Position numbers and translations under genes: made by a program | In this document: positions 32,969 to 43,592 of the stretch, piece after piece | Layout of the letters: the number at the start of each line of letters is the position of its first letter | Numbering within the stretch: the stretch's first letter is position 1 | Assembly: GCA_017625505.1 (NCBI GenBank) | Contig: JAGAKV010000059.1 | Span: 1 to 51,311 of the forward strand | Length of the DNA: 51,311 nt | Source of the DNA: Clostridia bacterium | GTDB lineage: Bacteria; Bacillota; Clostridia; Christensenellales; UBA1242 | Direction: 5' to 3' | The notes under the pieces: generated by a model | Database searches by the model: none | What the model saw: only the letters and a program-made list of their open reading frames with translations | Told to the model about the DNA's origin: nothing

Positions 32969-33634
32969 TTAGTAAAAATACATCGAACACGCAACAGCAG
33001 CGATACCTAAGATGTACAAAAGGTTGACAACATATTGCATTTTGCTTGTGTCCTTAACAAAGCTTCTGAAAAGTTGAGAAAGCATAAACAGCACGCCTGC
33101 ACCAGCCATAATAATACTTGTAATCATGTGACTTGAAGCCAAGTATGCGTATATGCCTTCGGCAATCATAAATCCAATTGCCACCCATATAACAAGCGTT
33201 GCAAGAACTTGATACCATTGTTTATACTTTTTCACTGCACAAACAACGCATCCAATTCCTAAGCCAATCAGCAGCCCACCCCCAAGCGCAAACACATTGA
33301 AGTATGAAAGCGAAAGAGCGCTAAGCCCAAAGCAGGCAATACCCAATGCTTTCAACACTCCAAAAACAATCATCTTTGGTTTTTCTTGTTCGATGGGTGA
33401 AGTAATCATTGACTCGCTGAGAAGCAAGAAGCCCATTCCAAAAAAGATTAAAAGAGGAAGTGCGTTTGTGAGAGAATTGAGGTTTGCACAAATCAACGCT
33501 AAGGCAAACGCAGTCAACACAGCGCCACCCCTTATCAGCAGCGCCTTATAGCCCTTTTGATTATGAAAAACTGTGTATAGCGCGCTCATTGCAATTGTAA
33601 GAACGCCAAAAATTATAAATACGATCATTTTCAT
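32969..33634 (-). CDS. Membrane protein, possibly YhhN/TMEM86 family
   Basis: A 221-residue integral membrane protein if begun at the ATG at 33634 (MKMIVFIIFGVLTIAMSALY); the longer reading frame starts at a TTG without a binding site. About eight hydrophobic segments follow. The pattern of helix 2 (GYKALLIRGGAVLTAFALAL) and the C-terminal end (AGAGVLFMLSQLFRSFVKD, then a last helix) resembles YhhN/TMEM86 proteins, some of which are lysoplasmalogenases. The conserved acidic SD pair usual near the last loop is here SQ, so catalytic activity is doubtful. The gene is divergent from another small membrane protein gene. The family assignment is moderate. Confidence 0.6.
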   Translation of the reverse strand: MKMIVFIIFGVLTIAMSALYTVFHNQKGYKALLIRGGAVLTAFALALICANLNSLTNALPLLIFFGMGFLLLSESMITSPIEQEKPKMIVFGVLKALGIACFGLSALSLSYFNVFALGGGLLIGLGIGCVVCAVKKYKQWYQVLATLVIWVAIGFMIAEGIYAYLASSHMITSIIMAGAGVLFMLSQLFRSFVKDTSKMQYVVNLLYILGIAAVACSMYFY

Positions 33635-33711
33635 GTCTTTATTGTAACCTAAAATAAAAATAAAACAAAACAATTTTGATAATTTTTTTAATATTTGGCA
33701 AAAATTATTAT

Positions 33712-34269
33712 ATGAAGTTTCTTAAAAACATTTTACTATTTCTTTCTGCCTTTGTGCCAATGTTTGTTTTGATTCTTTTAAAACTGATTATTGACATAAT
33801 AAACAGCAATCTTACATTCAATGTGCTCAATACCCTCAACCTATGCACGCTTGTAATTTTGATTTTAACGGGCATTTGCGGGCTGTACTGGAGTACTCAC
33901 GAAAAAGAGGCAGGGAAAGAGATTTACATCCTCTCTGCGCAAAATATAACTGATAAACATTTTTTCGGCTATTTCTCACTTTTTGTGCTGTTTGCATTGC
34001 AGCTTGACCTGTCACTTATCAGCGGCTACTGCACTTTCGTGGTTATTATGTTTTTTATTGCAGTCGTCTATATCAAAAACGCCCTTTTTTACATCAATCC
34101 CCTTCTCAATATTTTAGGATATAACTTCTACGACGTGACATATCAGCTGCGTGAAGAAGGCAGCGAACATAATGCCAAAATTTTTTCTAAAGGAGTTTTG
34201 CTTCCAAAGAAAAAATATGTTGCAAACATCAAAAATCAAAACTTTACTTTTATTGATACAAAGAAATAA
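33712..34269 (+). CDS. Small membrane protein of unknown function
   Basis: A 185-residue protein from the ATG at 33712 (an upstream TTG gives 12 more residues but has no ribosome binding site). Four hydrophobic segments are visible at about residues 5-28, 38-60, 84-102 and 106-125, followed by a soluble C-terminal part of about 55 residues with NPLLNILGYNFYDVTYQLREEG and basic residues, expected in the cytoplasm. I do not recognise the family with certainty. It is divergent from the preceding membrane protein gene with only 77 bases between starts, and ends in a strong terminator. Confidence 0.65.
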   Translation: MKFLKNILLFLSAFVPMFVLILLKLIIDIINSNLTFNVLNTLNLCTLVILILTGICGLYWSTHEKEAGKEIYILSAQNITDKHFFGYFSLFVLFALQLDLSLISGYCTFVVIMFFIAVVYIKNALFYINPLLNILGYNFYDVTYQLREEGSEHNAKIFSKGVLLPKKKYVANIKNQNFTFIDTKK

Positions 34270-34296
34270 AAAAGAGCCAACATTGGCTCTTTTTTT
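34268..34296. terminator. Bidirectional terminator between the small membrane protein and DUF285 genes
   Basis: AAAAAAGAGCCAA pairs with TTGGCTCTTTTTT. It serves both convergent genes. Confidence 0.9.
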
Positions 34297-34308
34297 ACGT
34301 AATTACGT

Positions 34309-35715
34309 TTAAACCTTAAGCGTCAAATAGCCATACTTGCCAGTAGTCTCATCAAGCCCAGCATACGCATATGTTTTATCAGCCACTCCACCATTTTCTT
34401 CCCAGTTTGGAAGGGACGAGCATTGTGAGAACATTTGTAGTCCAGAAGACACCAAATTGGTGTTCCACCTTTGCCCCACATAAATATTTTCAAGTTGTGG
34501 ACAATAGCTAAACATTGACGTCATATTTGTCACTTGCGATGTATCAAAAGACGATATATCCAAAGATTGGAGCTTGTAACACGCAATAAACATACTGTTC
34601 ATTGTAGTTACTTTTGAAGTATCAAAATGTGATAAATCAAGTTCAACCAGATTCTGACATGAGTTAAACATATATGCCATACTTGTAACCTTGGAAGTGT
34701 TAAAGTTTGAAATATCCAACTCTGTTAAAGAATTACACCCTGAGAACATATATCCCATATTCGTTACATTTGTTGTGTCAAAATGCGATAAATCAAGTGA
34801 TTCTAGGGATTGGCAATTAAGAAACATATAATTCATATTTGTAACATTTGTTGTTGTAAAAGAGGATAAATCAAGCGACTTCAGTTTATTGCAACTATGA
34901 AACATACATGAAAAGCCTGATCCACCTATTTTATTAGAGGTATCAAAATTTGAAACGTCCAGCCTCTCTAGACTGTTACACTCGCGAAACATATAGTAAA
35001 AAGACGTAACATTTGATGTATTAAAATGAGAAAGGTCAAGTTCTTTAAGCACAGTACAGAAATAAAACATTTGAGCCATATTCTTTACATTTTTCGTATC
35101 GAACAGGGACAAATCTAGACTCGCGAGCTTTTTACAGCTGTAAAACATGTTGTGCATAGAAGTTGTCACTGAAGTGTCAATATTATTGAACTCGATTTTT
35201 GTCAGTGTTGATACTTTGGTTGTGCCATTCATCTCTCCATAAACGTACTCCGCACTAAAAAAATCTGCGCAGCCTTGTGGCATGGTGATTGTCTCGGTTG
35301 ACAGGACAAACATTGCGCCGATGTGTGATGATGTCTCGCGATTGTAATAGGTGTAGTAGTGAGCAAAAATGCTTTCATCTTGTGCTTTGCTTACGTCAAT
35401 TGTTGAAAGCACGTTTGTGCTTACAAGCACTCCATTGCCTTCAGTAAAATTGTATGTGTCTCGATCAGCGTCCTCATAGCTGTCAAAATAAATTTCAGAT
35501 ATGACAGGATTGCCGATTGACGTCGCCTCTTCGTTAAGCGCCAAGTATGCATTTTGAAAATTTGTTTTGCCAATCATTGGGGTTTTTGTATGATAAAAAA
35601 TGTTTGTATAGGTTTCAATTTGCGGCATTGAAACAGCAAAAACACCCATCGACATCGCAATGCAGACGAGAAATGAGTATAACACTACATAAATTGTCGT
35701 TTTTACCTTTTTCAT
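34309..35715 (-). CDS. Secreted BspA-like protein with DUF285 (leucine-rich) repeats
   Basis: A 468-residue protein with a signal peptide (KKVKTTIYVVLYSFLVCIAMSMGVFA, cleavage near residue 27), a 130-residue N-terminal region, and about eight full plus two weaker repeats of 26 residues with the pattern MxxMFxxCxxLxxLDLSxFdTsnVtn, the DUF285 subclass of leucine-rich repeats common in gut and oral Bacillota, Mycoplasma and protists. One repeat carries a three-residue insertion (FDTSNKIGGSGF). The C-terminus ends TYAYAGLDETTGKYGYLTLKV with no LPXTG or membrane helix, so it may be released or bound noncovalently. Likely role: adhesion or interaction with the host or other cells. A paralogue lies at the right end of the window. 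The AAAGGT just before the ATG is unusually close. Confidence 0.92.
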   Translation of the reverse strand: MKKVKTTIYVVLYSFLVCIAMSMGVFAVSMPQIETYTNIFYHTKTPMIGKTNFQNAYLALNEEATSIGNPVISEIYFDSYEDADRDTYNFTEGNGVLVSTNVLSTIDVSKAQDESIFAHYYTYYNRETSSHIGAMFVLSTETITMPQGCADFFSAEYVYGEMNGTTKVSTLTKIEFNNIDTSVTTSMHNMFYSCKKLASLDLSLFDTKNVKNMAQMFYFCTVLKELDLSHFNTSNVTSFYYMFRECNSLERLDVSNFDTSNKIGGSGFSCMFHSCNKLKSLDLSSFTTTNVTNMNYMFLNCQSLESLDLSHFDTTNVTNMGYMFSGCNSLTELDISNFNTSKVTSMAYMFNSCQNLVELDLSHFDTSKVTTMNSMFIACYKLQSLDISSFDTSQVTNMTSMFSYCPQLENIYVGQRWNTNLVSSGLQMFSQCSSLPNWEENGGVADKTYAYAGLDETTGKYGYLTLKV

Positions 35716-35838
35716 ACCTTTATTTTACACTATTTTTTATAAAAAACAAATAAATTTGTAGTATTTTGTATAAATTTTATTTAAATACATTCTAAAACAA
35801 CACTCAAAGTCAAACTTTTTATGAAATATATAATAAAA

Positions 35839-35870
35839 AAAACAAATCAGTTGTCTAGCTGATTTGTTTT
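35839..35870 (-). terminator. Terminator of the GtrA-like gene
   Basis: On the minus strand AACAAATCAG pairs with CTGATTTGTT followed by eight T. Confidence 0.85.
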
Positions 35871-35888
35871 AATGCATACTATCTCAAA

Positions 35889-36371
35889 CTAACTTTCTGT
35901 CTTTTGCGTTTTTTCTTTGCGATCTGGCACGATTTTTGTGTTGAACACAATAAACTTTTGCCAGAAGAACTCCGTTACAAAATTTATCACCATCATAAGC
36001 GCTTCAACAAGAAGTGCATCCCACCCGCAATCTTTAAGTGCTTGTCCTCCAAATACTGACGCTGGAATAAATGCCGCATAGAATACAAGCACAAGCAGCA
36101 TTGCTATTGGCACATTATTAGACGCCTTGAAGGTAAATTTTCGGTTGAAAGTAAAATTCCAAATCACGGAAAGCGTCACGCTTATTAAGTGGCTTGGCCA
36201 AAAATCCCAAAAAAAGACTTCACTAAGAAGAGCAAAAACACCAAACTGGATTACACCTGCCGAAATTGAAAAGAGGGTAAACTTGATTGCCTGCCACCAA
36301 TTTGATTTGATAAATTTCTCTTTTGTGCTTTCAGTTTGCTGTTGTTGCTCAATCTTTTCTTTTTCTTCCAT
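35889..36371 (-). CDS. GtrA-like membrane protein
   Basis: A 160-residue protein with four membrane helices (FTLFSISAGVIQFGVFALL near 30-50, SHLISVTLSVIWNF near 60-73, MLLVLVFYAAFIPASVFGG near 90-108, and LLVEALMMVINFVTEFFW near 119-136) and the GtrA signatures NFTFNRKFTF and NFVTEFFWQKFIVF. GtrA proteins are thought to flip polyprenyl-linked sugars during O-antigen or teichoic-acid glycosylation, usually next to a glycosyltransferase. Here no such partner is adjacent. Both ends are charged: a glutamine-rich N-terminus (IEQQQQTES) and a basic C-terminus. RBS AAAGGAAA. Confidence 0.88.
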   Translation of the reverse strand: MEEKEKIEQQQQTESTKEKFIKSNWWQAIKFTLFSISAGVIQFGVFALLSEVFFWDFWPSHLISVTLSVIWNFTFNRKFTFKASNNVPIAMLLVLVFYAAFIPASVFGGQALKDCGWDALLVEALMMVINFVTEFFWQKFIVFNTKIVPDRKEKTQKTES

Positions 36372-36393
36372 GTGTATTTCCTTTATAACGATT

Positions 36394-36423
36394 ATTATAT
36401 CACATTTTAACGCCGCTTGGCAA
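36394..36423 (-). promoter_or_regulatory. Promoter of the GtrA-like gene
   Basis: On the minus strand TTGCCA (36418-36423), 18 bases, perfect TATAAT (36394-36399) with an extended TGA in front. Confidence 0.8.
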
Positions 36424-36502
36424 GTGATTTACATTATTTGCAATTAAAATGTTGCGCGGGCAAAATTAGGGGCATTTTGCGCCGTTTTTCTTTTGAAATC
36501 GC

Positions 36503-36531
36503 TTGCTTTTTTCTATATAATAATATATAAT
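36503..36531 (+). promoter_or_regulatory. Promoter of gyrB-gyrA
   Basis: TTGCTT (36503-36508), 17 bases, perfect TATAAT (36526-36531), with further TATAAT-like steps in the spacer. The ribosome binding site AGGAG follows about 20 bases later. Confidence 0.75.
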
Positions 36532-36550
36532 AAGTTTATATTATAAATAG

Positions 36551-38554
<2,004 letters not shown>

Positions 38555-38571
38555 AATAAAAGGAGAAAGCA

Positions 38572-41109
38572 ATGGAAAAAGACAAACTCTCTCTTGAAGA
38601 GAAACTCGCAAAAACAAAAGTTGAAAAAACTGACACAGTGGAAAACCTTAAAGACTCTTTCCTCTCTTACGCAATGGCAGTAAACATTTCTCGTGCTATT
38701 CCTGACGTACGTGACGGACTGAAACCAGTTCATCGAAGAATTCTTTTTGGAATGGGCGAGACAAACAACTTTTATGACAAGCATACAGTAAAATGCGCAC
38801 ACATTGTCGGTACTGTTATGGGCCGCTATCACCCACATGGTGACAGCTCAATCTACGACGCCCTTGCGCGTCTTGCACAAGACTTCTCAATCAGATATCC
38901 TCTCGTTTATGGTCAAGGAAACTTTGGTTCTATTGATGGAGATAGCCCTGCGGCTTATCGTTACACAGAAGCAAAACTTGAAAAAATCGCAGGACTGATG
39001 CTTGAAGATATTGATAAGCGCACTGTTGATTTTCAAGACACCTATGACGGAACAAGGCAAGAGCCTATGGTGCTTCCTGCAAAAATTCCAAACCTTCTTA
39101 TCAATGGCGCAGACGGTATTGCGGTTGGTATGGCAACAAACATCCCTCCACACAACCTTACTGAAGTGCTTACCGGCCTTCAAGCACTTATCGAGAATCC
39201 AGACATTGACATCGACGAGCTTATTAAAATTATTCCTGCACCAGATTACCCTACTGGCGGTATCATTATGGGCAGAACAGCAGTTAAACACGCTTACAAA
39301 ACAGGACGCGGCGGAATTGTAGTCCGTGGAAAAGCCGAAATTGAAGAGCTTTCAAACGGAAGAAGCCGCATTGTGATTACCGAAATTCCTTATCAAGTAA
39401 ACAAGTCAAACCTTGTTGTACAAATGGCAAACCTTGTAAAAGACAAGAGAATTGAGGGAATCAGCGATATTCGCGATGAATCTGACCGTAACGGAATCAG
39501 CATTGTCGTTGACATCAAAAAAGACTATAACGCACAAGTAGTTCTCAATGGACTTTATAAAAACACTCAACTTCAAAAGAGCGACGGAATTATTATGCTT
39601 GCCCTTGTTGGCAGACAACCAAGAATTCTAAACCTCAAAGAAATGCTCTACTACTATCTTGAACACCAAAGAGAAGTTCTTATTCGTAAAACTCAATTTG
39701 ACCTTGAAAAAGCAAAAGAAAGAGAACATATCGTCCGCGGGCTTGTAATTGCACTTGCAAATATTGATGAGGTAATTCAAATTATCAAAGGCGCAGACGA
39801 CCGCTCTGACGCACTTGTAAAACTTACTGCAAGATTTGAACTTGACGAGACTCAAGCAAACGCTATTCTTGAAATGAAGCTTTCAAAACTTACATCTTTG
39901 GAAGTTGAAAAACTCAATCAAGAACTCGCTGAAATCGACGCTCTTATCATTGACCTTGAAGAAATTCTTTCTACACCTGCCAGAGTCAATAAGATTCTCC
40001 ACGACGGCTTTGAAGAAATCAAAAATTCATTTGGCGACAACAGAAGAACTGAAATCAGTTTAGAGGCAGGCGGAATTGATATTGAAGACCTTATCCCTGT
40101 TGAAGATGTGATGATTTCAATGACTCACCAAGGATACATCAAGAGAATATCAACCAGCGAGTACAAAGCACAAAATCGCGGCGGCGTTGGTGTAACTGCA
40201 CATAAAACAAAAGATGAAGACTATGTAGAACAGATGTTTGTAACATCATCTCATGATGACCTTCTCTTCTTTACAACAAAAGGACGAGTTTACTGCATCA
40301 GAGCGTATGAAGTGCCTGAAGCACAACGCACAGCAAAAGGCCGCGCAATCATCAACCTTCTTATGCTTTCACCTGATGAGAAAGTTACAACCGTTATTCC
40401 TAGAAAGAAAGACGCGGAAGGCTTCCTCGTTATGGCAACTCGCAAAGGGCTTATTAAGAAAACAAGCCTTAAAGAATTTGAATCGATCAGAAAAGTTGGA
40501 AAGGTTGCAATTCACCTTCTTGACGACGATCAACTTATCGGCGTTGATCTTACCAACGGAGAAGAAGATATTATTGTTGCTTCTCACAGCGGAAAGACTA
40601 TTCGCTTTAATGAAAACGACGTGCGCAACATGGGTAGAGACAGCCAAGGCGTACGCAGCATGAAACTTGCTGAGGACGACTTTATCATTGATATGGTAGT
40701 CGCTAAGCCAGAATCTCAAATCATCACAATCTCTGCAAACGGCTATGCAAAACGCACCGATGTTGACGAGTTTAGACTTCAACAACGCGGCGGAATGGGC
40801 GTCAAGGCAGGTATATTCAACGAAAAAACAGGGTCTCTTGTAGCTCTTAGACAATCAACAACAGACAACGATATCATGCTTATCTCTGATGACGGCGTAA
40901 TCATTCGCATTTCGCTTGATCAAGTAAGCCACCTTTCAAGAGTAAGTCAAGGCGTAAAAGCCATGAAGCTTAAAAAAGGAAGCTTTATCGTTGGCGTTGC
41001 CGTTGTAGCAAAAGAGGAAGAAACAGCTGAAACAGAAGCGACCGAAAACACTGAAGAAACAACAGCCGAGGATTCAGCAAATACAGAAACTCCTACCAAC
41101 GAAAACTAA
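38572..41109 (+). CDS. gyrA: DNA gyrase subunit A
   Basis: An 845-residue subunit that cuts and rejoins DNA. The catalytic tyrosine is Y131 in AAYRYTEAKL. The quinolone-resistance region is HPHGDSSIYD: the residue matching E. coli Ser83 is Ser92 and that matching Asp87 is Asp96, so no classical resistance change is seen. The C-terminal beta-pinwheel begins near residue 510, with GyrA-box-like QNRGGVGV and QQRGGMGVKAG. The last 40 residues are an acidic, threonine-rich tail (KEEETAETEATENTEETTAE). It is in an operon with gyrB and probably helD (55 bases downstream). Confidence 0.98.
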   Translation: MEKDKLSLEEKLAKTKVEKTDTVENLKDSFLSYAMAVNISRAIPDVRDGLKPVHRRILFGMGETNNFYDKHTVKCAHIVGTVMGRYHPHGDSSIYDALARLAQDFSIRYPLVYGQGNFGSIDGDSPAAYRYTEAKLEKIAGLMLEDIDKRTVDFQDTYDGTRQEPMVLPAKIPNLLINGADGIAVGMATNIPPHNLTEVLTGLQALIENPDIDIDELIKIIPAPDYPTGGIIMGRTAVKHAYKTGRGGIVVRGKAEIEELSNGRSRIVITEIPYQVNKSNLVVQMANLVKDKRIEGISDIRDESDRNGISIVVDIKKDYNAQVVLNGLYKNTQLQKSDGIIMLALVGRQPRILNLKEMLYYYLEHQREVLIRKTQFDLEKAKEREHIVRGLVIALANIDEVIQIIKGADDRSDALVKLTARFELDETQANAILEMKLSKLTSLEVEKLNQELAEIDALIIDLEEILSTPARVNKILHDGFEEIKNSFGDNRRTEISLEAGGIDIEDLIPVEDVMISMTHQGYIKRISTSEYKAQNRGGVGVTAHKTKDEDYVEQMFVTSSHDDLLFFTTKGRVYCIRAYEVPEAQRTAKGRAIINLLMLSPDEKVTTVIPRKKDAEGFLVMATRKGLIKKTSLKEFESIRKVGKVAIHLLDDDQLIGVDLTNGEEDIIVASHSGKTIRFNENDVRNMGRDSQGVRSMKLAEDDFIIDMVVAKPESQIITISANGYAKRTDVDEFRLQQRGGMGVKAGIFNEKTGSLVALRQSTTDNDIMLISDDGVIIRISLDQVSHLSRVSQGVKAMKLKKGSFIVGVAVVAKEEETAETEATENTEETTAEDSANTETPTNEN

Positions 41110-41137
41110 TGTTACTCAAGCAATCAACCCCAAATAA

Positions 41138-41154
41138 ATCAGTTTTAAACTGAT
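41138..41154. promoter_or_regulatory. 17-bp palindrome between gyrA and helD
   Basis: ATCAGTTT-T-AAACTGAT is a perfect inverted repeat with one central base, ending next to the ribosome binding site of helD (GGAGG). It could be an operator or an RNA stem that covers the site. Confidence 0.5.
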
Positions 41155-41164
41155 GGAGGCAAAC

Positions 41165-43231
41165 ATGATAGACAACGAACAATTATATTTTGCTAAAACA
41201 AAACAAATTATTGCAAACAATATCGAGCAAAACAAACTTGAAAAAGCGCAAGTCGACAGCAAACTCACCCTTGAGAAAAAGGCTTTGGCAGAAAACTATC
41301 GTGAAGTGTCAAAAGGCGACGACCTTGCAAACACTTTTGAAGTTTTAGGATCGCTGCAGGAACGCTCTTTTGGCCTAGATCACGAAGAGCGAATACTTCA
41401 CCTGCAAGCAAAAAATCCATACTTTGCTCGCATTGACTTCAAACCAGAAGGAAAAGAAAAAGAATCATCAATCTACATCGGGCTAGGCTCAGTGATTGAC
41501 GACAACAAAAAAATTCGTGTTGCAGACTGGCGTGCGCCAGTGTGCAGCATGTATTATGACTATAATCTCGGCCCCGCCAAATTCAAAAACGGAAGCGAAA
41601 TTTTTAAGGGAGAAATGACACTTAAAAGACAATACAAAATTGAAAATGGCGAGCTTATTTCCTACTTCAACACAGATATGACAATCAATGATGAAATTTT
41701 GCAAGAGATTTTATCTAAAAATGTTTCAATCAAAATGAAGCAAATTGTCTCTTCTATTCAAAAAGAGCAGAACGCAATCGTACGAAATGATCGCACTGAA
41801 AATATGCTGGTACAAGGAATTGCCGGAAGCGGAAAAACCTCTATTGCCCTGCACAGAGCCGCTTACCTTCTTTATAGTCATAGAAAACTTATCAAATCAA
41901 ACGATATTTGCATTATTTCTCCAAACAACGTCTTCTCAAGTTATATTTCAGAGGTTCTTCCTCAACTTGGCGAGGACAACTTGGCAGAAACAACACTTGA
42001 ACGTATTGTTAAAAGCGAGCTGAAACGCCCTGTACAGCCACGAGAGGATATGCTTGACGAGATCGCATCAAATCCAAAGCAAGAGACTCTCAACGAGATT
42101 TCGTATAAATCCTCATATGAATATCTTGACGGACTGCTTCGCTTCCTAAAAGGGCCATTCCTCGAAACCTTTCAGCCTAAAGATTTAAGCTTTGTTGTTG
42201 CTGAAGATATGGACGGCAACAAACAAACCATCAACTTCCCTGCAGAACAAACAAAAGAACTTTTCTTTAAAGCACATAAGGGGCTTGACCTGCATGAGAG
42301 AATCAATAAAATCGCTTGGCAGTATGCTATGTACTTTACCGAAAAAAGACATTACTCAAAAGAACAGAACAACGGTCTTAAAGCTAGATTTAAGCGCATG
42401 CTTTACAACTTCTTGCCTATCAAAGAGGTTGAAAAGGTATACAAAATCTTTATGGCACGTGAAGGGCTCAAACCTCACGAAGGCAAAGAGATTAAGTATA
42501 TGGACAAAGGCACCTATCTTGCAATAAAGCATTATATTTATGGCTTTGATCACGACTTCTCTGCAAAATACCTTATTATTGATGAAATGCAAGACTTCAC
42601 CCCTGTTGACATTTACGTCTTCAAAAAGATTTGGTCTTGCCCTATGATTGTGGTAGGCGACGTTCATCAATGCATTGAAAAAAGCGTTACTGATGAATAT
42701 TTACACCTGACGGCTGACTTTCTCGGCTGCAAGCTTCTTGAACTTAATAAAACATACCGTTCTACAAAAGAAATTGCACTTTACGCAAACAGACTTGTTG
42801 GTCTTGAAGATATTGAGTTTGTAAACAGAAGCGGCGGAGAACCTATTGTAATTCAAACAGAAAATCAAGCCGCAGCAATCAAGAACTATATTGACACAGA
42901 ATGCAGTGGGCACGAGCACATTGCAATTATATGCAAATGCAAAAGAGAAGCAAAAGAAGTTTATGCTGCCCTTAAAAAACTTATGGACTGCCGCATCTTG
43001 ACAGAACCAGAAGATTATCAAGAGCGCGTTTTAGTCACAACCTGCGCAACAGCAAAAGGAATTGAATTTGACGCAGTAATCATTCCAAATGCAGACAGCG
43101 AAAACTATAAAAACACAATTGACAAAAACATTGTATACGTTTCGGCAACACGAGCGCTGCACAAATTGTGCTTCATAACCGAAAAACAACCTAGCATTTT
43201 CACCAATTCACTTAAAATAATGACATACTAA
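41165..43231 (+). CDS. helD: HelD-type RNA polymerase-associated helicase (UvrD/Rep superfamily 1)
   Basis: A 688-residue protein when begun at the ATG at 41165, which follows GGAGGCAAAC; a start four codons earlier would use part of that site as coding. The first 60 residues are a helical hairpin (FAKTKQIIANNIEQNKLEKAQ) like the arm HelD inserts into RNA polymerase. Superfamily 1 motifs follow: Walker A GIAGSGKTSIALHRAAYLLY (about residue 219), DEMQD (about residue 473), GDVHQCI, and VSATRALHKLCF at the end. HelD removes stalled RNA polymerase from DNA and releases it with ATP. It lies directly downstream of gyrA. Confidence 0.88.
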   Translation: MIDNEQLYFAKTKQIIANNIEQNKLEKAQVDSKLTLEKKALAENYREVSKGDDLANTFEVLGSLQERSFGLDHEERILHLQAKNPYFARIDFKPEGKEKESSIYIGLGSVIDDNKKIRVADWRAPVCSMYYDYNLGPAKFKNGSEIFKGEMTLKRQYKIENGELISYFNTDMTINDEILQEILSKNVSIKMKQIVSSIQKEQNAIVRNDRTENMLVQGIAGSGKTSIALHRAAYLLYSHRKLIKSNDICIISPNNVFSSYISEVLPQLGEDNLAETTLERIVKSELKRPVQPREDMLDEIASNPKQETLNEISYKSSYEYLDGLLRFLKGPFLETFQPKDLSFVVAEDMDGNKQTINFPAEQTKELFFKAHKGLDLHERINKIAWQYAMYFTEKRHYSKEQNNGLKARFKRMLYNFLPIKEVEKVYKIFMAREGLKPHEGKEIKYMDKGTYLAIKHYIYGFDHDFSAKYLIIDEMQDFTPVDIYVFKKIWSCPMIVVGDVHQCIEKSVTDEYLHLTADFLGCKLLELNKTYRSTKEIALYANRLVGLEDIEFVNRSGGEPIVIQTENQAAAIKNYIDTECSGHEHIAIICKCKREAKEVYAALKKLMDCRILTEPEDYQERVLVTTCATAKGIEFDAVIIPNADSENYKNTIDKNIVYVSATRALHKLCFITEKQPSIFTNSLKIMTY

Positions 43232-43342
43232 AGCAATATAAAAGGTATAAAATAAGAAAACTAAAATTTTTACATTATTTTACAAAAATAAAAATTTTAA
43301 AGTTTTTTAAAAAATTTGTTAAAATTGCTTGACTTTTTAATT

Positions 43343-43367
43343 TTTACGTGTGGAAATGTGGATAACT
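43343..43367 (-). repeat. DnaA-box repeat, copy 1
   Basis: A 25-base unit shared exactly with 43438-43462. On the minus strand it holds a perfect DnaA box TTATCCACA (43357-43365) overlapping by one base a second box ATTTCCACA (43349-43357). A further near-box TTTTCCACC lies at 43369-43377. Confidence 0.85.
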
Positions 43368-43437
43368 TGGTGGAAAAGCGCAAAAAAGCCGTCATTTTTC
43401 AACAATTTGCATAAAAATGAGCAGTTTTGTATAAATA

Positions 43438-43462
43438 TTTACGTGTGGAAATGTGGATAACT
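43438..43462 (-). repeat. DnaA-box repeat, copy 2
   Basis: An exact copy of 43343-43367, 95 bases downstream, again with TTATCCACA (43452-43460) and ATTTCCACA (43444-43452). The distance is close to nine turns of B-DNA, placing both on the same face. Confidence 0.85.
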
Positions 43463-43592
43463 CTTATGGTTTTTGTAAAATCTTTTTTCTGCATTTCCTT
43501 GTAATTCAATGCAATACTTATGAAAATATACATAACATCAACTTTTCAAAAATCAAGTTATGGTTTAAATTTATAAAACAAAAGGAGTAATT

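Larger units (their letters stand above)
43232..43592. other. AT-rich intergenic region with DnaA-box repeats
   Basis: About 360 bases without a gene between helD and hisS. The left 110 bases are almost all A and T and could be a region of easy strand opening. Two copies of a 25-base repeat with DnaA boxes follow. A partial hairpin (CATAAC...GTTATG, about 43530-43562) lies before the hisS ribosome binding site. I see no clear sigma-A promoter or T-box. Confidence 0.6.

Noticed and set aside
33676-34269. Assigning the small membrane protein to the Kiwa defence subunit KwaA
   Set aside because: Only topology and one short motif are similar and no KwaB partner is adjacent.
34309-35712. Regular repeats of about 78 bases as a CRISPR-like or satellite array
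   Set aside because: They are coding repeats of DUF285, in frame, with variation that keeps the protein pattern.
38827-38860. Quinolone-resistance change in GyrA
   Set aside because: The residues matching Ser83 and Asp87 are the sensitive Ser and Asp.
41153-41164. helD start four codons upstream
   Set aside because: That ATG overlaps the GGAGG that serves the ATG at 41165 and has no binding site of its own.
43232-43592. Calling the DnaA-box region oriC outright
   Set aside because: Genes on both sides are mostly on the plus strand, dnaA is not in view, and skew could not be computed; kept as a finding only.
43466-43592. T-box riboswitch upstream of hisS
   Set aside because: No conserved T-box sequence (TGGNACCGCG-like) or specifier stem; only a weak bulged hairpin.
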